From positions 1 through 48,717 of the forward strand of contig CAVAWX010000002.1 in assembly GCA_963592385.1 (NCBI GenBank): a stretch of DNA of 48,717 nt, read 5' to 3'. The notes below the pieces were generated by a model, which was not told where the DNA came from, ran no database searches, and saw only the letters and a list, made by a program, of their open reading frames with translations. Positions 25,238-33,118 of this stretch are shown here, piece by piece; the stretch's first letter is position 1; every line of letters begins with the position of its first letter. A program made the translations under genes and the position numbers. The DNA is from CAVAWX01 sp963592385. Lineage in GTDB: Bacteria > Actinomycetota > Coriobacteriia > Coriobacteriales > QAMH01.

Positions 25238-25267
25238 TTGTGGAAACCCCCGAACATGCGCTAATAT
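25238..25267 (+). promoter_or_regulatory. Promoter of the infA ribosomal operon
   Basis: TTGTGG at 25238-25243 and TAATAT at 25262-25267 are 18 bases apart, in the gap between rnpB and infA. A small GCACA/TGTGC hairpin plus TTCTT just before it may end rnpB transcripts. Confidence 0.5.
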
Positions 25268-25314
25268 TCATCGTTGCGTCTGTCTGGTCAAACGAGTAGA
25301 AAGCGAACCGGCAC

Positions 25315-25533
25315 GTGAGCAAAGAGGATGCGATAGAGCTGGAGGGCACGGTCGTCGAGCCGCTGCCCAACGCCATGTTCAAGGTCGAGCTGGAAAACGG
25401 GCACCAGGTGCTCGCGCACATCTCCGGCAAGATGCGCATGCACTACATCAAGATACTCCCGGGCGACAAGGTCACCGTCGAGCTTTCACCCTACGATTTG
25501 GACAGGGGTCGCATCACCTACCGCTTCAAGTAG
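25315..25533 (+). CDS. infA: Translation initiation factor IF-1
   Basis: IF-1 binds the 30S A site during initiation. The 72-residue protein is a single OB fold with DAIELEGTVVEPLPNAMF, VLAHISGKMRMHYIKILPGD and VELSPYDLDRGRITYRFK, all highly conserved. The start is a GTG with only a weak AAAG-type Shine-Dalgarno. It opens the second half of the ribosomal alpha operon (infA-rpmJ-rpsM-rpsK-rpsD-rpoA-rplQ). Confidence 0.97.
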   Translation: MSKEDAIELEGTVVEPLPNAMFKVELENGHQVLAHISGKMRMHYIKILPGDKVTVELSPYDLDRGRITYRFK

Positions 25534-25719
25534 GGGGTGCGCGCGCCTTCACCTGCCTCGAGGGGTGCAGGCCCGGCGCATGCACGCAACACGCCGGCCG
25601 TCCCTTTCACCATCCGGAGGAAGGGCAAGGCGGCACACGACGCGAGAAAACCAACGCTTGCGGCTGCAGCGTTTTACATAGATCGAAGTGGCGACACACT
25701 TTGGGAAAGGTTGAGTGAG

Positions 25720-25833
25720 ATGAAGGTACGTCCTTCTGTAAAGAAAATGTGCGACAAGTGCAAGGTCATCAGGCGTCATGGCAAGGTTTACGTCATTTGC
25801 GAGAACCCGCGCCACAAGCAGCGCCAGGGCTAG
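25720..25833 (+). CDS. rpmJ: 50S ribosomal protein L36 (bL36), zinc-binding form
   Basis: The 37-residue protein MKVRPSVKKMCDKCK... carries C11-x-x-C14, C27 and H32, so it is the zinc-binding C+ form. It lies within a longer open frame, but only this ATG gives the family start. The 186 bases after infA include an AACGCT/AGCGTT hairpin around 25652-25672 and an AT-rich stretch that could hold a regulatory leader; I cannot assign it. Confidence 0.96.
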   Translation: MKVRPSVKKMCDKCKVIRRHGKVYVICENPRHKQRQG

Positions 25834-25848
25834 GGAAGGCAGGATACA

Positions 25849-26220
25849 TTGGCTCGTATACTCGGTGTCGACCTCCCGCGCGACAAGCGTGTGGAAATCG
25901 GTCTGACCTACATTTTCGGCATCGGCGCGACCTCGGCGAAGAAGATCTGCGCCGAGACGGGCGTCGACCCCAACACGCGTTGCCGCGACCTCACTGAAGA
26001 CGAGGTCGTGAAGCTGCGCGACAACATCGACAAGAACTACACCGTGGAAGGCGACTTGCGCCGCGAGGTGTCGCAAAACATCAAGCGCCTGATGGAGATC
26101 GGCTGCTACCGCGGCCTGCGCCATCGCAAGCACCTGCCCGTCCACGGCCAGCGCACGCACACCAACGCCCGCACCCGCAAAGGTCCTCGCCGCCAGATCG
26201 GCGCGAGGAAGAAAGGCTAG
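25849..26220 (+). CDS. rpsM: 30S ribosomal protein S13 (uS13)
   Basis: The 123-residue protein shows ARILGVDLPRDKRVEIGLTYIFGIG, the RHRKHLPVHGQRTHTNARTRKGP signature and a basic C-terminus ending ARKKG. uS13 sits in the 30S head and contacts the P-site tRNA and the 50S subunit. The start is a TTG 15 bases after the rpmJ stop, with AGGA upstream. Its length is normal. Confidence 0.97.
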   Translation: MARILGVDLPRDKRVEIGLTYIFGIGATSAKKICAETGVDPNTRCRDLTEDEVVKLRDNIDKNYTVEGDLRREVSQNIKRLMEIGCYRGLRHRKHLPVHGQRTHTNARTRKGPRRQIGARKKG

Positions 26221-26233
26221 GTGAGGGGTAGCA

Positions 26234-26632
26234 ATGGCAGCGAAGAAGCAGCAGCGCACCCGCGTGAAGCGCTCCGAGCGCAAGAACATCACGGTGGGCC
26301 AGGCGCACATCAAGAGCACGTTCAACAACACGATCGTCACCATCACCGACACGCGCGGCAACGTCATCTCGTGGCAGTCCGCCGGCACGGTCGGGTTCAA
26401 GGGCTCGCGCAAGTCCACGCCGTTCGCGGCGCAGATGGCAGCCGAGCAGGCGGCGAAGATGGCCATGGAGCACGGCCTGAAGAAGGTCGCCGTGTTCGTG
26501 AAAGGCCCGGGCTCCGGCCGCGAGACGGCGGTGCGTTCCCTGCAGGCGGCAGGCCTCGAGGTCTCCGGCATCCAGGATTGCACGCCCATCCCGCACAACG
26601 GGTGCCGTCAGGTCAAGCGTCGTCGCGTTTAA
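26234..26632 (+). CDS. rpsK: 30S ribosomal protein S11 (uS11)
   Basis: The 132-residue protein has the conserved GQAHIKSTFNNTIVTITDTRGN, SRKSTPFAAQMAAEQAA, VFVKGPGSGRETAVRSL and DCTPIPHNGCRQVKRRRV ending. uS11 lies on the 30S platform near the 3' end of 16S rRNA. It begins 13 bases after rpsM. A weak GAGG-type site precedes the ATG. Confidence 0.97.
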   Translation: MAAKKQQRTRVKRSERKNITVGQAHIKSTFNNTIVTITDTRGNVISWQSAGTVGFKGSRKSTPFAAQMAAEQAAKMAMEHGLKKVAVFVKGPGSGRETAVRSLQAAGLEVSGIQDCTPIPHNGCRQVKRRRV

Positions 26633-26651
26633 TCGAAAGGAACTACCTACT

Positions 26652-27245
26652 ATGGCTATCAACAGAACCCCGGTTCTGAAGCGGTGCAGGCAGCTCGGCC
26701 TGGATCCGATTTGCCTTGGCTACACCAAGGAATCCAAGAAGATGCCCAAGCAGCGCCGCCGTCAGGAAAGCGAGTACGGCCGCCAGCTGCGCGAGAAGCA
26801 GAAGGCGAAGTTCGTCTACGGCGTGCTGGAAAAGCAATTCCGCGGCTACTACCAGAAGGCACGCCGCATGCAGGGCGTCACCGGCGAGAACCTCATGCAG
26901 CTGCTGGAGAGCCGCCTGGACAACGTGGTCTTCCGGTTGGGCTTCGCGCGCACGCGCAAGGAGGCCCGCCAGACGGTCACGCACGGGCACATCACGGTCA
27001 ACGGCCGCCGCGTGGACGTGCCGTCGTATCGCGTGGCGCCGGGCGACGTCGTCGCCGTCGCCGAGAAGGCCCGCGAGCTGCTCGTCATCAAGAGCGCGCT
27101 GGTCTCCAACGAGCGCGTGCAGGTGCCGGCGTGGCTTGAGGTGGACATCGAGAAGCTGCAGGGCAGCGTCATCTCGCTTCCCACGCGCGACCAGATCGAC
27201 CTGGACATCAAAGAGCAGCTCATCATCGAGCTGTACTCCAAGTAG
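26652..27245 (+). CDS. rpsD: 30S ribosomal protein S4 (uS4)
   Basis: The 197-residue protein carries RRRQESEYGRQLREKQKAK, the S4 RNA-binding domain (LESRLDNVVFRLGFARTRKEARQ) and the ending EQLIIELYSK. uS4 nucleates 30S assembly and in many bacteria represses this operon. There are no zinc-binding cysteines at the N-terminus beyond C12 and C21. AAAGGA lies before the ATG. Confidence 0.97.
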   Translation: MAINRTPVLKRCRQLGLDPICLGYTKESKKMPKQRRRQESEYGRQLREKQKAKFVYGVLEKQFRGYYQKARRMQGVTGENLMQLLESRLDNVVFRLGFARTRKEARQTVTHGHITVNGRRVDVPSYRVAPGDVVAVAEKARELLVIKSALVSNERVQVPAWLEVDIEKLQGSVISLPTRDQIDLDIKEQLIIELYSK

Positions 27246-27324
27246 TGCGCGGCGCGTCTCGCGCACTCCGCGATTCGCGCACCGCCCGTTTTGTCCGGTT
27301 TCCTCTCTAGGAGGTTTTACATAG

Positions 27325-28266
27325 ATGACTGAATTCATCAGACCAAAGGTCACGGTCGCCCCGATCGACGACAACACCGCGCGCTTCATCGCCGAGCCCC
27401 TGGAGCGCGGCTACGGCTTCACGCTGGGCAACAGCATGCGCCGTGTGCTGCTGGGGTCGCTGGACGGCGCGGCGGTCACCGCCATCAAGATCGAGGGCGT
27501 CCAGCACGAGTTCACGGCCGTCCCCGGCGTGATCGAGGACGTGACCGACATCGTCTTGAACATCAAGGGTCTGGTCTTCTCCGCTCTGGGCGACTACGCC
27601 GAGGCCACGGCCACGCTCTACGCGCAAGGCCCGTGCACGGTCACCGGCGCCGACATCGAGGTGCCCACCGAGTTCACGCTCGTGAACCCCGACCACGTCA
27701 TCGCGACGCTGTCCGAGGGCGCGACGCTCGAGATGGAGCTGCGCATCGGCGTCGGCCGCGGCAACGTCTACGCCGCGCAGAACAAGCGCTCCGAGGATTC
27801 CATCGGCTGGATCCACACCGATTCGCTGTTCTCGCCCATACGTCGTTGCACCATGGACGTCACCGACACGCGTGTCGCCCAGCGCACCGACTACGACAAG
27901 CTCATCTTGGAGGTCGAGACCAACGGGGCCATCACCCCGACGGCGGCGGTGTGCCAGGCGGCCAATATCGTCACCCAGCACATGAAGGCCTTCCTCATGC
28001 TCGACGACAGCGTGCGCGAGGAAGAGGAGGCCAGCATCTTCGCGCCCGAGGGCACGGCGAAGAACACCGAGCTGGAGAAGAACATCGAGGACCTCGACCT
28101 GTCGGTCCGCTCGTACAACTGCCTGAAGCGCGCGGGCATCCATTCCGTGCGCGCGCTGGTCGAGTACTCGGAAAACGACCTGCTGAACATCCGCAATTTC
28201 GGCGCGAAGTCCATCGAGGAAGTCAAAGACAAGCTGCAGTCGATGGACCTGGGGCTGAAGCAGTAA
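27325..28266 (+). CDS. rpoA: DNA-directed RNA polymerase subunit alpha
   Basis: Alpha dimerises to start RNA polymerase assembly and its C-terminal domain binds UP elements and regulators. The 313-residue protein has the N-terminal domain with PLERGYGFTLGNSMRRVLL and the linker after about residue 228. The C-terminal domain shows LDLSVRSYNCLKRAGI and LLNIRNFGAKSIEEV. AGGAGG lies 11 bases before the ATG. Spacing to rpsD is 79 bases and to rplQ 47 bases. Confidence 0.98.
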   Translation: MTEFIRPKVTVAPIDDNTARFIAEPLERGYGFTLGNSMRRVLLGSLDGAAVTAIKIEGVQHEFTAVPGVIEDVTDIVLNIKGLVFSALGDYAEATATLYAQGPCTVTGADIEVPTEFTLVNPDHVIATLSEGATLEMELRIGVGRGNVYAAQNKRSEDSIGWIHTDSLFSPIRRCTMDVTDTRVAQRTDYDKLILEVETNGAITPTAAVCQAANIVTQHMKAFLMLDDSVREEEEASIFAPEGTAKNTELEKNIEDLDLSVRSYNCLKRAGIHSVRALVEYSENDLLNIRNFGAKSIEEVKDKLQSMDLGLKQ

Positions 28267-28313
28267 CGCACGCTCGAAGCGCTGCGGCGCTTGACACGTA
28301 GGAGATAGGGTAA

Positions 28314-28940
28314 ATGAGACATTACAAGAAAGGGCGCAAGCTGGGCACTGACGCCAGCCACACCAAGGCGATCAAGAAGAACCTGGCTGTCGCGCTGTTC
28401 ACCAACGACCGCATCAAGACCATCGATGCGCGCGCCAAGGAAGTGCGCGGCCTGGTGGACAAGATCATCACTTGGGCCAAGAAGGGCGACCTGCATTCGC
28501 GTCGTCTGGCCATCGCCGCTTTGGGCGACGCCGAGCTGGTGCGCGAGGTCTTCGAGAAGGCCGAGCAGGGCATGTGGGCCGACCGCGACGGCGGCTACAC
28601 CCGCATCCTGAAGCTGGGGCCGCGCAAGGGCGACAACGCCCCCATGGTCATCCTCGAGCTGGTGAACGAGGCGGCCACGACGAAGGGCAAGAAGGCCGAG
28701 GCGGCCAAGGCGGGCGCGAAGAAGAAGGGCGCCGCGAAGAAGACGGCGGCCAAGAAGGACGCCAAGGCCGACGAGAAGGCCGAGAAGCCCGAGGAAGCCG
28801 AGGAGAAGAAGGCCGACGAGGCTGCGGAGAACGCGCCCGAGGCTGCCGAGGCGCCGGCGAAGGCCGAAGAGGCCGAGAAGGCCGAGAAGGCCGAGGAGAC
28901 GGCTGAGGCCGAGGCCGACGAGAAGAAGTCCGAGGAGTAG
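28314..28940 (+). CDS. rplQ: 50S ribosomal protein L17 (bL17) with an 88-residue charged tail
   Basis: Residues 1-120 are ordinary bL17: MRHYKKGRKLGTDASHTKAI, LFTNDRIKTIDARAKEVR and YTRILKLGPRKGDNAPM. The remaining 88 residues are almost all Lys, Ala and Glu. A lysine-rich part (KKKGAAKKTAAKKDAK) changes to a glutamate-rich part (AEEAEKAEKAEETAEAEA). Extended L17 tails occur in some actinobacteria, but this one is long and changes from basic to acidic. bL17 lies near the peptide exit tunnel, so the tail could reach solvent there. The gene stop is 10 bases before acpP. Confidence 0.95.
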   Translation: MRHYKKGRKLGTDASHTKAIKKNLAVALFTNDRIKTIDARAKEVRGLVDKIITWAKKGDLHSRRLAIAALGDAELVREVFEKAEQGMWADRDGGYTRILKLGPRKGDNAPMVILELVNEAATTKGKKAEAAKAGAKKKGAAKKTAAKKDAKADEKAEKPEEAEEKKADEAAENAPEAAEAPAKAEEAEKAEKAEETAEAEADEKKSEE

Positions 28941-28950
28941 GGGCGCATCC

Positions 28951-29184
28951 ATGGCCACGCTGGACACGTTGAAGCAGATTCTGCACGACAACCTCGAGGT
29001 CGACCCCGAGACCGTGTCGGAGAGCTCCACGCTCGAATCCCTCGAGCTGGACTCGCTCGACTTGGTGGAGCTGGTCTGCGACCTGGAGGACAAGGAGGGC
29101 ATCGACTTCGGCGAGCCCGAGGGCTTGCAGACCGTGGGCGACATCGTCGCGCACGTCGACGCGCTGAAGGCGCAGCAGGCGTAA
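28951..29184 (+). CDS. acpP: Acyl carrier protein
   Basis: The 77-residue acidic helical protein has the phosphopantetheine site LELDSLDLVEL (serine about residue 37), EDKEGIDF and VGDIVAHVD. It would carry acyl chains for fatty-acid synthesis after 4'-phosphopantetheinylation. It starts 10 bases after rplQ and ends before a strong terminator, so it is apparently the last gene of the ribosomal operon rather than part of a fab cluster. Confidence 0.93.
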   Translation: MATLDTLKQILHDNLEVDPETVSESSTLESLELDSLDLVELVCDLEDKEGIDFGEPEGLQTVGDIVAHVDALKAQQA

Positions 29185-29229
29185 CGCAAAGCGGGCGGCG
29201 TATTCGCCGCCGCGCATATCTGCCTTGAG

Positions 29230-29263
29230 GGGGCGTGCCGAAAAAAACGGCGCGCCCCTTTTT
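29230..29263 (+). terminator. Strong intrinsic terminator of the ribosomal operon
   Basis: An 11-bp stem (29230-29240 with 29248-29258, one G-U pair) encloses a seven-A loop and is followed by TTTTT. It lies 45 bases after the acpP stop and isolates the next gene. Confidence 0.92.
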
Positions 29264-29364
29264 CATCGTCTGGGGCGTCGCGCAGATGCATGCCCGTGCG
29301 CGTACACACGGTAGTGCTATGCTTGCGGGCGGATTTTTCACGACTTTCACTCGAAGGAACGAAC

Positions 29365-30576
29365 ATGTCTGATTTCTTGGAGAACGCGGGCTTTGCGACG
29401 CGCGCGGTGCACGCCGGCGAGATGCGCGGCGACCAGTTCGGGGCGCTCACCACGCCCGTCTACCAGTCGAGCACCTTCCGCTTCGCCGACGTCGACCAGG
29501 GCACCAACCGCTTCAAGGGCACCGAGGACGGCTACATCTACTCGCGCGGCGGCAACCCGACGGTCAACGTGCTGGAGGCAAAGGTCGCGGCCCTCGAGGG
29601 CGGCGCCGGGGCCGTGGCGTGCGCGTCCGGCATGGGCGCCATCGCCTCGGTGGCGTGGACGCTTCTGAAAAGCGGCGACCACATCGTCGTCGGCGACTGC
29701 CTCTACGGATGCTCCGATTTGCTCTTGCGCCAGACCCTGCCGAAGTTCGGCGTGGAGGTCTCGGCGGTGGACACGAGCGACATCGAGGCCGTGAAGGCGG
29801 CGATGCGCCCGAACACGCGCATGGTCTTTTTCGAGACGCCGGACAATCCCCTGATGAAGCTCACCGACATCGCGGCGGTGAAGGAAGTGGCAGGAGACGC
29901 CCTGGTCGTCGTGGACAACACCTTCGCGCCGCCCCCCATCCAGCGCCCCTTCGCGCACGGCGCCGACATCGTCGTCCACTCCGTGACGAAGTACCTGAAC
30001 GGGCATGGCGACGTGATCGGCGGCGTCGTCGTGGCAAACGACGAGGACCATCTGAAAGACCTGCGGGCGCTGGGGATGTCGAAGCTCACGGGCTCGGTGT
30101 GCGCGCCCACCGACGCGTACCTGACCATACGCGGCTTGCAGACCCTCGAGATGCGCCTCGCGCGCCACTGCGCCAACGCGCGCGCGGTGGCCGAGTACCT
30201 CGCGGGCAAAGAGGAAGTCGCCCGCGTGCTCTATCCGGGGCTGCCCGGTTTCCCGCACAACGACATCGTGGAGCGGCAGATGAACGGCATGGGCACCGGC
30301 ATGCTGTCCTTCGAGCTGAAAGAGGACATCGGCGGAACTTCCGGCCTCGAGGCGGCCAAGACGCTTCTGAACAACGTGCGCGTCGTGCAGCTCGCCGTCT
30401 CGCTGGGCGACCCGTTCTCGCTGATCGAGCACCCCTTCGACATGACGCACGCCATCGTGCCCGAAGAGGTCAAGCGCGCAAACGGCATCACGCCCGAGCT
30501 CGTGCGCTTCTCCGCGGGCCTCGAGGACGCCGAGGACCTGATCGCCGACTTCGAGCAGGCCTTCGCGCGGATCTGA
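29365..30576 (+). CDS. PLP-dependent methionine gamma-lyase (Cys/Met metabolism family)
   Basis: This 403-residue enzyme belongs to the cystathionine gamma-synthase family. It has YSRGGNPTVNVLEAKVAALEGG, ASGMGAIASVAWTLL, FFETPDNPLMKL, and the PLP lysine in SVTKYLNGHGD. It also has LYGC, the cysteine that marks methionine gamma-lyases. Such enzymes split methionine into methanethiol, 2-oxobutyrate and ammonia. The downstream MetQNI importer supports methionine as substrate. AAGGA lies 7 bases before the ATG. O-acetylhomoserine sulfhydrylase or cystathionine gamma-lyase activity cannot be excluded from sequence alone. Confidence 0.85.
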   Translation: MSDFLENAGFATRAVHAGEMRGDQFGALTTPVYQSSTFRFADVDQGTNRFKGTEDGYIYSRGGNPTVNVLEAKVAALEGGAGAVACASGMGAIASVAWTLLKSGDHIVVGDCLYGCSDLLLRQTLPKFGVEVSAVDTSDIEAVKAAMRPNTRMVFFETPDNPLMKLTDIAAVKEVAGDALVVVDNTFAPPPIQRPFAHGADIVVHSVTKYLNGHGDVIGGVVVANDEDHLKDLRALGMSKLTGSVCAPTDAYLTIRGLQTLEMRLARHCANARAVAEYLAGKEEVARVLYPGLPGFPHNDIVERQMNGMGTGMLSFELKEDIGGTSGLEAAKTLLNNVRVVQLAVSLGDPFSLIEHPFDMTHAIVPEEVKRANGITPELVRFSAGLEDAEDLIADFEQAFARI

Positions 30577-30604
30577 CGCGCCCGCACCTGCCTTCGGTTT
30601 CACG

Positions 30605-31984
30605 ATGAACGAAAAACTGCCGCGCGAGAGCTCGGGGGCGGCGAAAGAGAAAAACGAGCTGCTCGAGACGATGCCCGTGCGCCGCGCATTCATGCGCCTC
30701 GTGGTGCCCGCCATCGTGGCGCAGCTCGTAAACATCGCCTACAACCTCATGGACAAGATGTTCATCGGGCGCATGACCGACGCCGGACCGGAGGCGCTCG
30801 CGGGCATCGGCGTGACGACCCCCATCGTCCTCGCCATCTCGACCTTCGCCGCGCTCGTCAGCATGGGCGGCGCGCCGAAAGCCTCCATCTTCATGGGCAA
30901 GGGCGACACGGACACGGCCGAGCGCGTCATGGGCAGCTGCACCTGGCTGCTCATCGCGCTCTCCATCGTGCTCACCGCCGTGATGCTGGTCTTCGGCGAG
31001 CCGGTGTGCCGGCTGTTCGGCGCAAGCGACGAGACCGTCGGATACGCCGTCTCGTTCATGCACATCTATTGCCTGGGCACGCTGTTTTCCCAGCTCACGC
31101 TCGGGCTCAACGCCTTCATCGCCGCGCAGGGCAAGACCCTTGTGGCCATGACCAGCGTCATCATCGGCGCGGCGCTCAACATCGTGCTCGACCCCATGTT
31201 CATCCTCGTCTTCCACTTCGGCGTGCAGGGCGCGGCGCTCGGCACCGTCGTCGGCCAGGGCATCTCGGCGTGTTTCGTCGTCTGCTATCTCGCCTCGTCG
31301 AAGACCAAGCTGAAGCTGCGCCCGCGCAACATCCGCTTCGACGCCAAGCTCTTAGGGCCGTGCATCCTGCTCGGCACCTCGCCTGCCCTCATGCAGCTGA
31401 CGGAAAACCTCGTCGCCATCAGCTTCAACACCTCGCTGCAGGCGCACGGCGGCGACATCGCGGTGGCTTCCATGACCATACTCACGAGCGTCATGCAGTT
31501 CACCATGCTGCTGCTGCCGGGCCTCGTGCAAGGGGCGCAGGCGCTGCTCAGCTACAACCTCGGCGCCGAGAACATCCCCCGCGTGAAGAGCACGTTTCGG
31601 CTCCTGCTGGTCTCGTGCGTGACGGGCTCGTTTCTGATCTGGCTGTTGTGCATGGTCGCGCCGGGGCTCGTGGCCTCGGTGTTCACGAGCGACGCCAGCT
31701 TGATCGCCTACACCGAGGGCAGCATGCGCATATACCTGGCCACGCTGCTGATCTACGGCGTGCAGGTGGCCTGCCAGTGCAGCTTCGTGGCGCTCGACCA
31801 GGCCAAAAAGGCGATTTTTTTGACCATCTGGCGCAAGATCGTGCTGCTCATCCCCCTCATCTTCATCCTGCCGCATCTCGTGCCCGACGCCGCGACGGGC
31901 GTCTATCTGGCCGAGCCCATCGCCGACACGATCGCGGTGTGCACCACGGCGTCGATGTTCTGGCGCTACTACCGCAGGCTGTAG
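30605..31984 (+). CDS. MATE family efflux transporter
   Basis: The 459-residue protein has about twelve hydrophobic segments in two similar halves. It shows PVRRAFMRLVVPAIVAQLVN, the MFIGRM segment typical of the first helices, GLNAFIAAQGKTLVAM and LLLPGLVQGAQALLSYNLGA. MATE proteins expel drugs or metabolites in exchange for H+ or Na+. It starts 28 bases after the lyase without a clear Shine-Dalgarno and probably shares its transcript. The substrate is unknown; export of a methionine-derived product is only a guess. Confidence 0.88.
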   Translation: MNEKLPRESSGAAKEKNELLETMPVRRAFMRLVVPAIVAQLVNIAYNLMDKMFIGRMTDAGPEALAGIGVTTPIVLAISTFAALVSMGGAPKASIFMGKGDTDTAERVMGSCTWLLIALSIVLTAVMLVFGEPVCRLFGASDETVGYAVSFMHIYCLGTLFSQLTLGLNAFIAAQGKTLVAMTSVIIGAALNIVLDPMFILVFHFGVQGAALGTVVGQGISACFVVCYLASSKTKLKLRPRNIRFDAKLLGPCILLGTSPALMQLTENLVAISFNTSLQAHGGDIAVASMTILTSVMQFTMLLLPGLVQGAQALLSYNLGAENIPRVKSTFRLLLVSCVTGSFLIWLLCMVAPGLVASVFTSDASLIAYTEGSMRIYLATLLIYGVQVACQCSFVALDQAKKAIFLTIWRKIVLLIPLIFILPHLVPDAATGVYLAEPIADTIAVCTTASMFWRYYRRL

Positions 31985-32092
31985 CGAAACGCGGGACGTG
32001 GCGCGACGGCGCGGTCTGCGGCGGTCTGCGGCGGCGTGTGTCGTTTGCGTTGCATGCGCTGCATCCGACTTCTTTTTGAAACACGCTCCCGC

Positions 32093-32098
32093 TACAAT
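32093..32098 (+). promoter_or_regulatory. Possible metQ promoter -10 (TACAAT)
   Basis: TACAAT lies 33 bases before the metQ start in the 147-base gap after the MATE gene. TTGAAA is present but only 11 bases upstream, so no proper -35 pairs with it. I see no SAM riboswitch fold in this leader. Confidence 0.35.
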
Positions 32099-32131
32099 TG
32101 CCCACCGCAGAATCGAATCAGGAGGTTTTTC

Positions 32132-32992
32132 GTGAACAAGGTAAACGGGAAGACGGCGCTGCTTTGGCGCATCGCCTGCACGCTGTGCGCTGCGGGCCTC
32201 GTCGCGGCCGTCTCGGTGGCGGCGCTCGGCTGCGCGGGCGGCTCGGGCAGCTCCAACGACCCGGCCGAGTCCAAGACCATACGCATAGGGATCAAGGGCG
32301 ACTTCGCCGGCATCCTCGACTCGGTCACGCCGAAGATCGAGGCGCTGGGCTACAAGATCGAGCGCGTGATGTTCGACGACTTCGTGCAGCCCGACAACGC
32401 GCTCAAAGAAGGCTCCATCGACATCAACTGGCTGCAGCACGAGCCCTACATGGACGCCTACAACGCCTCGAACGGCACGGATCTCGTCATGGTCGAGCCC
32501 AAGAGCATCTACAACGTCTTCGGCTTCTACTCGTCGAAGTGGTCGAGCATCGACCAGATCCCCAACGGCGCGACCATCTGCCTGTGCAACGACCCGTCCA
32601 ACAAGATGCGCGGGCTGGGGCTGCTCGAGAAGAACGGGCTGATAAAGCTGAAGGAGGGCGTCGCCTCGCCGACCCAGTACGACATCGAGGAAAATCCTAA
32701 GAACCTGCAGTTCATCGAGGCCGAGATCTCGATGGTGCCCAAGTCCATCGACGACTGCGACGGCGTGGCGGTGGCCGGCCTGCAGATGCTGAACGCCAAC
32801 CTCGACCCGGGTTCGTACATGTTCTGCTCCGACGACGCGGACAACAAGGAGTACGCGATCGGTTTCGTCGTCGCGGGCAAGAACAAGGACGCGCAGTGGG
32901 CGAAGGACATCGCCAGCGTGGTGCAATGCGACGAGCTGGTCGAGTTTTTGGCCGCGAACAAGAAGGGCTCCCAGCTTCCCGCGTGGAAGTAG
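32132..32992 (+). CDS. metQ: Methionine ABC transporter substrate-binding lipoprotein MetQ
   Basis: MetQ binds methionine outside the membrane and delivers it to MetNI. The 286-residue NLPA-family protein has a signal peptide with hydrophobic core VAAVSVAAL and lipobox ALGC (cysteine about residue 32), so it is lipid-anchored. It then shows IRIGIKGDFAGILDSV, the DNALKEGSIDINWLQHEPYM segment and CDGVAVAGLQMLN. The GTG start has a strong AGGAGG 6 bases upstream. Its position before metN and metI confirms the family call. Confidence 0.92.
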   Translation: MNKVNGKTALLWRIACTLCAAGLVAAVSVAALGCAGGSGSSNDPAESKTIRIGIKGDFAGILDSVTPKIEALGYKIERVMFDDFVQPDNALKEGSIDINWLQHEPYMDAYNASNGTDLVMVEPKSIYNVFGFYSSKWSSIDQIPNGATICLCNDPSNKMRGLGLLEKNGLIKLKEGVASPTQYDIEENPKNLQFIEAEISMVPKSIDDCDGVAVAGLQMLNANLDPGSYMFCSDDADNKEYAIGFVVAGKNKDAQWAKDIASVVQCDELVEFLAANKKGSQLPAWK

Positions 32993-33118
32993 GGAAGCAG
33001 CAGGCGCGGCAAGCCGGCGGGCGCGAGAGGCGCAACCGACAGGACAAGGCGCGAGAAGCGCGAAACGATGCGACAAGCGCGGCGCGGGAAAAAGACGCAG
33101 GACAAAGAAGGCACGGGC

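Noticed and set aside
31985..32131. SAM or methionine riboswitch before metQ
   Set aside because: The 147-base gap lacks the conserved SAM-box core and multi-helix layout that I could recognise.
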